Shown here: positions 35,837-46,818 of the stretch, piece by piece | How the letters are laid out: each line of letters opens with the position of its first letter | How positions within the stretch are numbered: the first letter of the stretch is position 1 | Origin: Leptobrachium leishanense | Taxonomy: Eukaryota > Chordata > Amphibia > Anura > Megophryidae | Assembly: GCA_009667805.1 (NCBI GenBank) | Contig: CM019069.1 | Span: 47,178,201 to 47,242,200, forward strand | Direction of reading: 5' to 3' | DNA length: 64,000 nucleotides | Made by a program: the position numbers and the translations under genes | The notes under the pieces: model-generated | The model's database searches: none | The model's input: only the letters and a program-made list of their open reading frames with translations | What the model was told of the DNA's origin: nothing

Positions 35837-36415
35837 TTAACCCCTTCACTACCAAGATCGAGGTATCTCAAAGGCACCACCCAATGCTCGATGTTGAGCT
35901 ATCTTGATCTGCAGCTCTGCAGCCCAAAAGCAAATGAAATTAATTTGCTTTTGAACTGGCTGGGTGGAGTAGAGGTAATGTCACTGCTCTGCATGGAGAG
36001 AGCCTGTGGAGTCATGGGTTCAATCCCAGCGAGCAACCTCTCCAGTAAGTGTCCTTGGCAAGACACCTAACGGTACATACTCGCCACCCAGGACATACTT
36101 GAAAACGAGAGAAATCTCAATGTATCCTTCCTGGTAAAGTCCTTTCACAAAAAAAAAAAACTGCAGATGGTTTCCCCAAATTTTTAGCCCTGTGGGCATA
36201 ATGCCCAAAGAGCTAAAACTGCTAAAGAGCTAAAACCGGCTAACTGAATGTCCTGACATCGGACATTCAGGAGCTGATGCACGGAACACGAGCTGCAACT
36301 GTAACGGCTGTAACTCGATTTGTCAGCAGATGGTGCCATCTACAGGCCAAATATGTTATTACTATAAGAAATACACTGGTAATATGCCCAAATATTTCTT
36401 ACTTTATAATTTATT
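35837..36415. repeat. TTAA-type MITE left end (right end not defined), hosting a SINE
   Basis: TTAACCCCTTCACTACC at 35837 is a typical family end. A perfect 10-bp hairpin CTGAATGTCC/GGACATTCAG lies near 36246-36272. The SINE at 35955-36160 sits inside. Confidence 0.5.
35955..36160 (+). mobile_element. tRNA-derived SINE with A- and B-box promoter
   Basis: Box A-like TGGGTGGAGTAGAGG (35961-35975) and box B GGTTCAATCCC (36017-36027) form a tRNA-like head. A body with GTGTCCTTGGCAAGACACC follows, then the tail GGACATACTTGAAAACGAGA, TCTCAATGTATCCTTCCTGG and an A run (36148-36161). This gives the family context for the tail fragments elsewhere in the window. RNA polymerase III would transcribe it. 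Confidence 0.85.
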
Positions 36416-36494
36416 AACCCCTTAAGGAAAAAGGGTCTTTAAAGTCAATGCATTTATGATGTAACAGTTATGTCATTGGTCCTTAAGGGGTTAA
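36414..36494. mobile_element. Very short TTAA foldback (CCCCTTAAGGA ends)
   Basis: TTAA, then CCCCTTAAGGA ... TCCTTAAGGGG, then TTAA; 73 bp between the duplications. No protein. Confidence 0.8.
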
Positions 36495-37189
36495 AAGTTA
36501 TTTTTCAAAAACCACTGGTATAAAAGTTTTAACATTTTACCTTGTAACATAACATAAAATACAATAAACATTCCAATATTTTAAGTATTGTTAGGTATCA
36601 TTTGGTAACATCACTGGAATGTATGTTAAAACGATTTTGGGTGTCTCCATTCCTTTCCTCCATATTTTAGATATCCAGCTTCTCTCGTCACTGCCGGTGT
36701 ATCACCCTCACACATCTGCTATTTTCGGGAATATTGTGAATAACATCAATTAAGTCGGCTTTCCTGTACATGTTTAAAGGAAATTTGAGATTTTTTTAAA
36801 CTATCTGGTAGTATAGTATCCCTTTATCACCGGTCTGCAACTTATTTATAGTTGTTGAGTGATATGGGCCGCTACCGAGAGACCCACCAGTTTCAGGACC
36901 CCACGTCTGACAAGCAAAAGTAAATAATGTGTACTATTACTATACACACATACACAGTCATCATGTCTATGGCTGTGACACATCGAGGTTGTTAAAGGTG
37001 TAAAGTACAAAACAGGATTACTGCTGAAAAACTGGATGTTCAACCATATAAATATTTATGTCAATTATGACATCAATAGCCTTGATTGTCGACATTTGAG
37101 GCTTCCTGTAGAAATGGATGGAGAAACAAGCCTGAGGTTTGGACTAGTATGAAGCTAAAGAGAAATTGCAACCATTGTATCTTTGCTCT
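36495..37189. other. Unassigned DNA
   Basis: No recognised element or gene. Confidence 0.4.
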
Positions 37190-37560
37190 GAGCTAAGCTT
37201 TCTTGGTGTATGTCATTTATTTTATGTGCTGGAATCATCATCATCATCATCATTATAACCCCCTGAATCTTATCCCTGTACAGTAGTGAGGACCGCAGAG
37301 CTCTCCCTGTATTGTGCCCTCTCCCTGGCAGCAGTAATCTATTTGAACCTTTTGTTACAGTGAGGACTGGGCCTTCTATTTGCATCTGGTTTTATGTCTC
37401 TACAGGGTGCTTGGAAAGAGATAAAACAAAGGATTTTGTTTCGCCACAGGAGACCCACTAGTCCTGCTTTAAAAAAAGGTGTGAAAATTGCCTTTTGATG
37501 TGCTAATGAGTGCTTTTTATGCATTACAATGCAAAATCGAGATAACTCGATTCTGGGTGT
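37190..37560 (-). repeat. Interspersed repeat shared with 62635-62950
   Basis: In reverse orientation it matches 62635-62950: CGAGTTATC, AACAAAATCCTTTGTTTTAT, CCAAGCACCCTG, GAGACA, CAAATAGATTACTGCTGC, CAGGGAGAGGGC and TACAGGGATAAG. Family unknown; no promoter or coding part recognised. Confidence 0.75.
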
Positions 37561-38310
37561 GAATGGGTTAAATTATTAACTTTTTGGCACCGTGCAATTC
37601 TAATTCATGCTGATATGCATGTGCAAGGATTTCATTTCCTAATGATGCAGACCTGCAAGGAATACTAGACCAGAATCAAAAAAGAGGATTATAGAATAGT
37701 ATCAACACCTTTAAAAAAAAAGGATAAGGCTTAGTATTAAGTGCAACATAATTACAAAGGAGCATTTTTACAGCTACACATTCAACCGAATCACCGTAAT
37801 ACTCCACAATAGGTGCATGTGACTCACACATCAGTCATTAGAAAACATCCAAGCTCCTCTTAAACGTCTTCCTATGATTCATGCTCTTTCTGTGCTAAAG
37901 ACGTTACCTGCAGATTCGCAGACAAAGGAGCAAGAAACGCCATTTCAGAGCAATGTATTTTCTGCCCCATAAACAATAAACAGCTCAATACTCCAATCTT
38001 ATTGCGGTTTGATCTATGCTTTTAATCTTTTTTTTTCTTCTCGTTTTTGCTGCAGGAAAGAAGTCTAAATGACGACAGCAAAACTACCGCTGGAGATTTA
38101 TTCATGGCGTTGGTGAATTATTATTATTTCTATTTTTTCTTCTTCGGGGTGAAGGGGGGGGGGCGTAGGTGAATCTCTTGTTCACTGTTTCCTAGAATTA
38201 ACCAGACGTCTCCTGGAACTTTCTGGACTGTCACGTGTATCTGCAGGATATTCTCAACATTATTTTGTTTATCCCTCTTTTCAGTGTTTATGTAAGAGGA
38301 AAAGCACAGG
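37561..38310. other. Unassigned, apparently single-copy DNA
   Basis: No internal repeat to the rest of the window was noticed and no gene recognised. Confidence 0.4.
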
Positions 38311-38491
38311 TCTATTCAGTAAAAGGTGAAACTCAGGAGAACTGGCAGGAGAAGAGAAGAGAGCAATCTAGACAAAATAACAGATTTGGAAAGTGAGATA
38401 AATGGGAGAATTTTTCTGTTTTGACTATTTTGAGCTAGATTTTTCACATCTCCAGTCATTCTCCTGAGTTTCACCTTTATTGAATCGACCT
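38311..38491. mobile_element. Foldback related to the one at 6441-6621
   Basis: Arms TATTCAGTAAAAGGTGAAAC ... GTTTCACCTTTATTGAAT, core GATTTGGAAAGTGAGATAAA. The central sequence matches the 6.5 kb foldback while the termini differ. Confidence 0.8.
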
Positions 38492-38589
38492 GCTAGGGCC
38501 CTATTACACAGTTGCCTTTCAGCTCACCTGATGTCTGGACAAGCTATTCCATTCTTGGAGCCAGTCGTGGCTCGGTTAAAGCATGTCCT

Positions 38590-38795
38590 TACTGTAAATT
38601 AAAAGCGCACTCTATAAAAACAGAGTTTCCTTTTTTTGCCCTTAAATAAATCGGGTAGAGGCTGCAGCCCAATTATTAAAATAAAATAAATAAATATTAT
38701 TAAAACATGTTTTAGGGTTATTTTTAAGTTAGCTTTTCTCCCTCGCCGCGTGCAGCTACTTCTCATTAGCTCAGGGACACCCAAACCCGATGTCA
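38590..38795. repeat. Interspersed repeat also present at 61265-61470
   Basis: Shared blocks: AGAGTTNCCTTTTTTTGCCC TTAAATAA, AGGCTGC, CCAATTATT, and GCTCAGGGA. Family unknown. Confidence 0.6.
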
Positions 38796-38799
38796 CTAA

Positions 38800-39213
38800 G
38801 GCTAGGGTCAGACGAAAGCAGTTTTAACGTGCGTTTAGACGCACGAAATCACGACCGTGCTAGCAGCAAATAACGTCCAATGCCGGGGAACACACGAAGT
38901 ACTGCCGCACGAAAGTTCGTCCGTGCAACGCAAGTGGCAAACTAACGCATTTTTTCGAGAACGTGATACCGCTAGTACGGACGAACAGAGTGCGCTGCGT
39001 CCGCTAGAGGCGTGTGTGCGTGATTAGGAGACGTCAGACGCTGCTAATGTCCGGCCAACATAACGTCCAGACACAAAAAGTGTTTTATTGATGATCCGTA
39101 CAAAACGGCGCATCGTATGACCGCTATCGCGTATTCCGTGAAAAAATGCGTCCATTCGTTCGAACGCACTTTTTCACAGACAACGCGAAAAATGCTTTAG
39201 TCTGACCCTAGCC
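38800..39213. mobile_element. Harbinger-type MITE copy 4
   Basis: 414 bp, GGCTAGGGTCAGACGAA...AGTCTGACCCTAGCC. TAA on the left (38797-38799) and AAA on the right, taken as a mutated TAA. Confidence 0.88.
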
Positions 39214-39289
39214 AAAAACTTTCTAATGCCTGATGCACCTTGAAAAGCGTAATTACCCTCAAACTGCGCAATCTGACTTGCACAAATTA

Positions 39290-39727
39290 AGCTGCGGTCA
39301 CACGAGAGCACTTTTCGCGTCCATCTGACCGCACTGTTTGTTGTGGCTTTTGTACTTTTTTTAACCCAAAAATCCTGAAAAATGCCCAAAAAATCCTAAA
39401 AAATAAATAAACAAATGGCTTTTTGCTGCAATTGAAAATAATAAACGGTTTAATAAATATTTAATAAAAACACGATTATTTTTTTACATACAAAACTAGG
39501 GTGGAAAAAAGCCTTGTTTCTTTAAAATAAATTAGGAAACCTAAACTTTCTGCCACAAAATCCTGAAAAATGACAAAAAATCCTAAAAAATAAACAAAAC
39601 GGCTTCTTGCTGCACTTGAAAATAATAAACGGTTTAATAAATATTTAATAAAAACGCGAATATTTTTTTACATTGAAAACTATGGTGGAAAAAAGCTTTG
39701 TTTCTTTAAAATAAGTTAGGAAACCTA
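39290..39727. repeat. About 180-bp tandem units related to the CAGGG-family core
   Basis: Two consecutive units: AATCCTGAAAAATGNC, AATCCTAAAAAATAAA, AATAATAAACGGTTTAATAA, ACATNNAAAACTANGGTGG, TTCTTTAAAATAANTTAGGAAACCTA. A third unit starts and is cut by the MITE at 39728, resuming after 40650. The AATAAACGGTTTA and AATCCTAAAAAAT words are shared with the core of the MITE itself. Confidence 0.8.
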
Positions 39728-40649
39728 CAGGGTTATTCAAAGAGATTTGAAAAGTCACCGCACGTTCGGTGACTTTTCGTTCTCTTCAATTCGGTTCCTT
39801 TTGCCGATCCCATTTTGGTGACCCTGCGGTGTATTCAGCAAGCACCACAGGGTCCCCGAATTGCAGGGAAAAGCTGCCGCAAACCTGACGAAAACGAACC
39901 GCAAAACCCAGCGAATGCACGCCAAAAAATCCCCAAAAACCTCTGGATTAACCTGCCGAAAACCACGGAAAAACCCGAGCAGGAGCCGATCACACGCAGC
40001 GAAGCCGCTGGAGAAAGCCGAGACCACAAGAGAGCGAAGTGAATAAATTAGGAAAACAGTTTGCTTGAATGATTGAAAAGTGAAACGCTGTTTGCAAAGA
40101 AACTACTGAGCGAAAATGTCTGAAATTTACATATGAGGTCCAGGGAATGATAATAAAGAGGGCTGTTACAGAAAAAATAAAGTAAACTTAAAAAAAAACT
40201 AAAAAAACGGACTTTTATTAAAAAAATAAAAATTCAGAAAAATGCTTAAAATATCCTAAAAAATCTATAAATAAAGAGACTCTTTACTGCAGAATTTTAT
40301 AATGAACGGTTTATTAGATATTGAATTAAAACGGGAATATTTTTAACATTGAAGCCTATGGGATTCTCCTGAATTAACTTGCCGAATTAAACCACCGAAT
40401 GGCAGGGCATTTCGGGAACCTTTCACTGCTGGTTTTCGTTCTCTGAATAGACGAAGCAGTGCTTTTTCATGGGGATTTCACTGCCCTCGAACAGGCACCG
40501 AACAGGCACCGTATGTGCAGGCAATTCGCCAGGATTTGGCGAATTGCCTGCTCTCTGGATAGCCGAATGGCCAGGAAAGGTAACCGAACACTGATTTTCA
40601 GCGTTCGGTTACCTTTCTCAAGCAATTCGTATCTCTTTGAATAACCCTG
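39728..40649 (+). mobile_element. CAGGG-family MITE, copy D
   Basis: 922 bp, CAGGGTTATTCAAAGAGATT...CTCTTTGAATAACCCTG, inserted in the tandem unit described above. Left flank CTA, right flank ATA. Structure as in copies A-C. Confidence 0.92.
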
Positions 40650-40799
40650 ATAATCTTTCACCCAAAAATTCCCGAAAAATGACAAAAAAATCCTAAAAAA
40701 TATAAATAAGTAAGACTTTCATTTTATTGGTAGTAATCTGTTTCCTATTCTGAAATAACCGATAAAAAACAAAATAACTCATAAAAACTAAATACAAAT

Positions 40800-41030
40800 C
40801 AATCAAAAATAAAAAAACAAAAAACCCAAAATAACCCATTGAAACAGAATGCCGAATCAATCCGAAATTCCAAATTGATCAGAATGCAAAATCGATCTGA
40901 AATCCCGAAACGACCCGAAACAAAACCAAAACCTGTCCGAAATGACCCGAAACGAAATAAAAGAACCCGGAAAAAAATATGGAACGAAATGAAACAAAAA
41001 AAAAAAACGACATGCACATCTCTGGTTCGG
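40800..41030. repeat. CCGAAA-type low-complexity tract
   Basis: AATCAATCCGAAATTCC grades into CCCGAAACGACCCGAAAC repeats; comparable with 3095-3335. Confidence 0.75.
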
Positions 41031-41372
41031 TGTTCTCTGAATAGATTAACCATCCACTAGATTGTAAGCTCCTTTGAGCAGGGCCCTCTACTCCTCTTGT
41101 TTCCATCATATGTCCGTTTATCTTGTTCCCTTTGGTTATTGTAAAGCGCTGTGGAAACTGTTGGCGCTATATAAATGATGACAAAAATAATAATAATATT
41201 GTTTCTCTATGGGGGATTTCACTGCCTTCGAACAGGCACCGTACTGTCTGGCAGTTCACCAAAATTTGGCGAACTGCCTCCTCTCTGAATAGCCGAATGG
41301 CCATGAAATGTCACCGTATGGGAAATTCCCAGTTCGGTGACATTTCGGGGCAAGATAGGCTCTCTCTGAATA
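41031..41372 (+). mobile_element. CAGGG-related MITE, copy I (right half only), split by an L2 tail
   Basis: GGTGTTCTCTGAATAGATTAACCAT continues after the L2 insertion as TTTCTCTATGGGGGATTTCAC, exactly as in copy H. Middle hairpin 41250-41260/41268-41278 and right hairpin AATGTCACCG/CGGTGACATT are kept. Ends GCTCTCTCTGAATAACCCC. Confidence 0.85.
41053..41202 (+). mobile_element. L2-type LINE 3' tail
   Basis: CTAGATTGTAAGCTCCTTTG, GAGCAGGGCCCTCT, TTATTGTAAAGCGCTGTGG and GGCGCTATATAAAT followed by AATAATAATAAT: the typical L2 3' end. 5'-truncated to about 150 bp and inserted in MITE copy I. Confidence 0.9.
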
Positions 41373-41377
41373 ACCCC

Positions 41378-41603
41378 TTATGAGTTTTTAGATGTGTATA
41401 AGAGAATTTGTGAATTGACGTATTATGCATGATTAAGGCTTATAGCCGAAACGTCACAGTTTTTTGTTTTAGCCCCCCCCCCCCTGGCTGTCCAGAAATA
41501 AAGGTTTTTCCTGCAGCGATATTCCTGGTGTCACCCACCGTGTACTATTTTTGGTAAATTGGATTGTGGATCCTCTGCTGGAGCATCCAGGAATTAACCC
41601 GAC
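41378..41603 (+). repeat. Penelope-like repeat end with a CCGAAACGTC motif
   Basis: GATTAAGGCTTATAGCCGAAACGTCAC at 41430-41456 contains a GGCT/AGCC stem followed by GAAAC and GTC. Then AAATAAAGGTTTTT lies at 41500. It parallels the 52.4-53.2 kb element. Family by analogy only. Confidence 0.5.
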
Positions 41604-41606
41604 TAA

Positions 41607-42196
41607 GGGCCCTATTACATTCTTCGCGCATACATTTGCGCCTGCGCATAAACACATTAACGCGAGGGGCAAAACCCTTTGCACTGAACGTTGTATTACA
41701 ATGTCAGCGCAACAAACGCGCGCATTTGTCTACCGCTAGCAACTCCTAAAAGCTGGTGTTAATGGCAAATTCTATCAACCTGGCTGAACCCAAATACACC
41801 AGCCAAAAAAAAAAATACGCAGCAAAGTATAGTTACACATTCTACTCATACCCAAACAATAAAATGAAGAAGTTGTGTGTGCATTTTTTAATGATGCAGC
41901 ATATCTGCGCAGATTGACTTTGACAGGCGCAAAAACTTAACATGAGACAATTGTGGTTCTTAATTCTGATTGGCTGAATCGCGTGAAAAAAAACAGTCCG
42001 CACACTGATTTCTGCGCACAATGTTGCTGCGCGTGTGTTTTTGCACATCCGTTTTACACGCGTTATTGCTCGACGGATGAAAGAATGCGCGAGGATTGTA
42101 ATACCAGCGGTGATTTACGCGCGTTAACGTTTAACGCTTCGTGCAAAAATTCACGCGTTGCGCGTGCGTTTTTGCGTGAAGAATGTAATGGGGCCC
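41607..42196. mobile_element. Harbinger-type MITE, third family (GGGCCCTATTACATTCTTC ends)
   Basis: 590 bp with inverted ends GGGCCCTATTACATTCTTCG and GAAGAATGTAATGGGGCCC, TAA at 41604-41606 and 42197-42199. GC-rich GCGCA/TGCGC-type subterminal repeats. No protein. Confidence 0.85.
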
Positions 42197-42199
42197 TAA

Positions 42200-42615
42200 G
42201 GCTAGGGTCAGACGAACGCATTTTTCAAGTCGTCCGTGAAAAAGTGCGTTCGAACGAATGGACGTATTTTTTCACAGAATACGCGATAGCGGTCATACGA
42301 TGCGCATTTCCGTCCGTGATTTTGTACGGATCATCAATAAAATCCTTTTTGCGTCTGGACGTTATGTTGGCCGGACATTAGCAGCGTCTGACGTCTCCTA
42401 ATCACGCACACACGCCGCTAGCGGACGCAGCGCACTCTCTATGTCAGTACTAGCGGTATCACGTTCTCAAAAAAATGCATTTGTTTGCCGCTTGCGTTGT
42501 GCGGCTGCACTTTCGTACAACCGTACTCCATATATTGCCCGTCATTGGCCGCTACTACGGCAGTGATAAAGTGCGGCTGCACGCGAGTTCACACTGCGTT
42601 CGTCTGATCCTAGGC
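42200..42615. mobile_element. Harbinger-type MITE copy 5
   Basis: 416 bp, GGCTAGGGTCAGACGAACGC...CGTCTGATCCTAGGC. Its left TAA (42197-42199) is the right TAA of the neighbouring element; the right TAA is 42616-42618. Confidence 0.9.
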
Positions 42616-42618
42616 TAA

Positions 42619-43446
42619 GGTGGGGCTCTCCCCGTATCAGGCGTGCTTTATTGTGACTTTTTTGACAGTAAAAATAAAATACATTGTGAATATGCACTTA
42701 GATTTTTTTTTACTGTATAATTAATGAAAATGGATTTTAAAAAACAAAAAAACACTGGTTCTGGACAACAGATTTATGGAAAGATCATTTGGTAGCGAAG
42801 GGGTTAAATCCGCAGTCACTGTGAGGGTTACCCCAAGTCACTGCTATTACAAGTTCCAGGACATCTCATCTTCAATCTCCGTGGAGGCAGCTTTCTCTCC
42901 CACATTTTATGGATGATATTTGGATGAAGTGTACACTGTAGTGAGACTCTAATCCTCATACAAACTGTCAGTAAGCGCATTCTAACACACAGAGCGCTAA
43001 AAGGAAATGGCACATTTACATACACAAACATGCAATAAAAGCAGCGATGCCATTACTTAAACGACAGCCAATCACAGAGCAAGCACATCATTATATATGA
43101 AGGTGGCTTCGCTGAATAGAATTCCACCTCTAAATCTAAGCGTCTTATCGCCAGTCTGCAAATACAAAGCGGCTCTAAGTGGGAAAACTACAGTGATCCA
43201 TAACAATCAGGTTATGTTTAAAGTCTGGTGTCCTCTTGGCACTCCAAATCCTGCTGCGCCCCGACTGGTAGCAAATAAATCTTAACATAAACATGAAATT
43301 AAGACAAATATTCCCAAAATATCAGGGCAATTTATGTCAGTACAAATGGGATTTTGACCATGAGATGATTTCTGGCAATTAATGTAATTTAGAGACTCCT
43401 TCCTGGATGTTTTATAACTCTGGTGGTAGACACCCTCATATCCCAA
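42619..43446. other. Unassigned DNA with a TTAA-family right end at about 42765-42807
   Basis: GGTAGCGAAGGGGTTAA at 42791-42807 resembles the right ends of TTAA MITEs (also 63450-63466). The matching left end is not found. Confidence 0.45.
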
Positions 43447-43532
43447 ATACACTATATTGCCAAAAGTATTCGCTCACCTGCCTTGACTCGCATATGGATG
43501 GGTGAGCGAATACTTTTGGCAATATAGTGTAT
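43447..43532. mobile_element. Tc1/mariner-type mini foldback
   Basis: Perfect 32-bp arms (43447-43478 and 43501-43532), ATACACTATATTGCCAAAAG..., spacer 22 bp. The ACACTATATTGCCAAAAGTA terminus is of the kind seen in vertebrate Tc1 elements. Confidence 0.85.
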
Positions 43533-43814
43533 GTTTGACCTCTTGAAGTCTGGGTGTAAGAATATAATGCTGTGCCCTCTGTACGAACGGCTGCCCTCGG
43601 CACAGGTCTGGTTGATCTATGCAAGAATGTATCCCTGGTAATAAGAGCAGGAGAAGAATAAGGTTGGCCTTCCACTGGGTCCGACTTGGTCATCCAACTG
43701 TAGACAACTGTTTTGAACGATCTGGGTTGCCCACTTGAAGCAAATATGGGCGATGCAGGTCGATCGAGGGAAAGACCACCGAACTGAAGAAGAATAAAAC
43801 GCTGACGAACAAAT

Positions 43815-43898
43815 GAAGGGAACTCCGGTGCTGTCCCTGGTGCTGAAAGGGCTTATCAAAGCCCTTTCAGCATCATGGACAGCAGTGGAGTTCCTTTC
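43815..43898. repeat. 84-bp hairpin
   Basis: 40-base arms with five mismatches and a 4-base loop (ATCA at 43855-43858). Could be a tiny foldback or a precursor-microRNA-like stem. Confidence 0.8.
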
Positions 43899-43929
43899 AT
43901 GTCTTATGCAGCATTCGGTGGTGTTTAAT

Positions 43930-45047
43930 TTTTCTTTTTAGTTCAGCTATGGAAAAAAAACGCTTTTTTTTTTAAAAAACGGCCATCAAAACTACACACC
44001 TAAAAATACAAAAAATTCTAAAAAATCAATACATAGAAAGGCAATTTGCTGCAAATGAAAAGAATAAACAGTTGAATAGAAAAATTAGACTGTTCCGCTG
44101 CGGTCTCTGAGTGTCATATGATTATGGCTAAGGTTAGTGTTACCGTTTTAAAAACCTGATGAGTGGCTGAGAATCATGGGAAATGTAGTTTCGAAAGATG
44201 TGGAGGATCAAGGTCGCTGATCCCTGTATTAAAATAAACGTTATAAAGTTACAGTGGGTATTGCCAGTTGTCAATTTAAATAGTTATGTGTTCGATCATA
44301 GTATCTAATCTCTTAGCCTGTGTTTAAACATTGCTGATGTGTAGCAGGATGCTAAACATATTCTCTATAGCACAGATTCCATGTCCCCAAAACCAGGGGA
44401 GTGATTGGTAATACCCGATAATAGGATGATAATGATGCCAGATGCCTATTATGCTTTTCTTCCCCTATCATAACCTCAGATTTGTCAGGGGGATATTAGC
44501 AGGTTTTCGGTGTGTTGCAGTGGGGTGAATGCTACATTCAGCTGAAATTAACCTTGTCAAATAATATTACATAAATCTATTAATTTTGACACTAGCAGTT
44601 GAAAGCATGACCTACCCCATCATACCTTATTATCCTGTCACAGCTAAACCAAGCATTTCTTTTAACTCACATCACCGGGGGGAAAAAAGGAACATTTAAC
44701 ACAAATGTGTTATATAAGTGATATGTTTCTACCTGAAAAGATTGTGTGAAGTTCGTGTAAACCTTTTAACACAGGAATGGTGATAAACATTCCTGTGGTT
44801 TGATTAAATGAATGGACGGGGGAGCGGGCCAAGTCTAAACCAGTAATGGTGGGCAACATTCCAAGCTGGTGTAAACTTACCAGAGCCATTAAAGTCTATG
44901 AGCCCTATCAGCGGATGTGAGCTAACCCTGGCGTCAGAATATTTACGAGTTAGCGCCAGGTAAATTCAGTCTAGCGCCGGACCAACAGATCGTTTGCCTC
45001 TCGCTACAAATAGAGAAAACCACTTAGCGCGCGTTATTTTGCGCAAG
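43930..45047. other. Mostly unassigned; CAGGG-core-like fragment at 43970-44090
   Basis: AATTCTAAAAAATCAATACAT, GCAAATTGCTGCAAATGAAAA-like and AATAAACAGTTGAATAG resemble the core of the CAGGG family. The rest shows nothing recognised. Confidence 0.4.
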
Positions 45048-45055
45048 CTTACTGT

Positions 45056-45338
45056 CAGTGGCGTAACTAGAAACCTGAGGGCCCCGGTGCAAGAATCCAC
45101 GAAGGGCCCCCCCCAAAAATCTATGTATTTTTACTTATTTTTCTCTGCAAAATAAAACAAAGATAGTATTGCCTAGGGATGCACCGATACCACTTTTTTA
45201 AGACCGAGTACGAGTACCGATACTTTTTAAAAGTACTCGCCGATACCGAGTACCGATACTTTTCTTTAATGTCATGTGACGCTTTCCAATAAGAACAGAC
45301 CATATAAAAATGCCCCCAGCTCACATGTATATCCCCCC

Positions 45339-45374
<36 letters not shown>

Positions 45375-46810
45375 CTGCCCCAGCTCATGGATATGCCCCA
45401 GCTCACACATGGATATTGCCCCCCAGATTATGGATTTGCCCCCCAGCTCACACATGGTTATGCCCCCCAGCTCACACATGGTTATGCCCCCCAGCTCACA
45501 CATGGTTATGCCCCCCAGCTCATGGATATGCCCCCCAGCTCTCTCATGGATATGACCCCCCCCCCAGCTCTCTCATGGATATGCCCCCCAGCTCTCTCAT
45601 GGCTATGCCCCCCCAGCTCATGGATATGCCCCCCCAGCTCATGGATATGCCCCCCAGCTCTCTCATGGATATGCCCCCCAGCTCATGGATATGCCCCCAC
45701 AGCTCATGGATATGCCCCCCCAGCTCTCTCATGGGTATGCCCCCCCAGCTCATGGATATGCCCCCCCTGCTCTCTCATGGATATGCCCCCCCAGCTCTCT
45801 CATGGATATGCCCCCCCAACTCTCTCATGGGTATGCCCCCCCAGCTCATGGATGTGCCCCCCCAGCTCATGGATATGCCCCCCCAGCTCACTCATGGGTT
45901 TGCCCCCCCAGCTCACTCATGGATTTGCCCCCCAGCTCTCACATGGATATGCCCCCCCAGCTCTCTCATGGATTTGCCCCCCAGCTCTCTCATGGATTTG
46001 CCCCCCCAGCTCTCTCATGGATTTGCCCCCCAGCTCTCACATGGATATGCCCCCCCAGCTCATGGATTTTCCCCCAGCTCTCTCATGGATTTGCCCCCAG
46101 CTCTCTCATGGATTTGCCCCCCCAGCTCTCTCATGGATTTGCCCCCAGCTCTCACATGGATATGCCCCCCAGCTCATGGATTTTCCCCCAGCTCTCTCAT
46201 GGATTTGCCCCCCAGCTCACACATGGATATGCCCCCCCAGCTCTCTCATGGATTTGCCCCCCAGCTCACACATGGATATGCCCCCCCAGCTCTCTCATGG
46301 ATTTGCCCCCCCAGCTCACACATGGATATGCCCCCCGCTCACACATGGATATGCCCCCCCAGCTCTCACATGGGTATGCCCCCCAGCTCATGGATATAAG
46401 GGCCCCCCAGGCCCCAGCTCATGGGTATAAGGGCCCCCCAGGCCCCAGCTCATGGGTATAAGGGCCCCCCAGCTCTTACTTACCTCTGCTGGACCCGGAC
46501 AGGCTCCGCCGGCGATGGGGATGTCCTCCTTGGCGAGCGGCCGCTGGAAACATCCAGCTTGGCCGCTCACCGGAAACCACCTGATCAGCGCGAGGTCTCG
46601 TGCGCTGGTCAGGTGGTTTCTCTCCCACGTGAGCGGCCAAGCTGCATGTCAGCGGCCGCTCGCGTAGGGAGAGGGAAGGCCAGCGCGCGGCTCCCAGATT
46701 CCGGCGCTGATTGCCGGAATCTGGCGGCGGCGTTGGGCCACCCTCCAGTGGCGGAATGCCAGGGCCCGGTCGCAACTGCGACCGCTGCGACCCTGGTACT
46801 TCCGCCACTG
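45056..46810. mobile_element. Non-autonomous hAT-type transposon containing a minisatellite
   Basis: Ends CAGTGGCGTAACTAG and complement of CAGTGGCGGAAGTACC, with a perfect 8-bp duplication CTTACTGT (45048-45055 and 46811-46818). An 8-bp duplication and CAGTG ends are hAT characters. The interior holds a diverged CCGATACCGAGTACCGATAC segment (45180-45260), the minisatellite (45375-46470), and a GC-rich right part with GCGGCCGCT palindromes (46530-46720). No transposase. Confidence 0.93.
45375..46470. repeat. C-rich minisatellite, about 19-26-bp units
   Basis: Around 45 units of CAGCTCATGGATATGCCCCC or CAGCTCTCTCATGGATTTGC-type, with unit-length variation and CACAC/CTCTC alternatives. It lacks stop codons in all forward frames, giving long meaningless frames. 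Confidence 0.95.
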
Positions 46811-46818
46811 CTTACTGT

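Noticed and set aside
41461..41490. Telomere- or G-quadruplex-like C run as a functional element
   Set aside because: A single C run next to a repeat end; no repeated G tracts with the needed spacing.
45276..46461. Long proline/serine-rich frames (up to 384 codons) in all forward frames
   Set aside because: They are translations of a C-rich minisatellite without stop codons; no start context, domain or codon bias.
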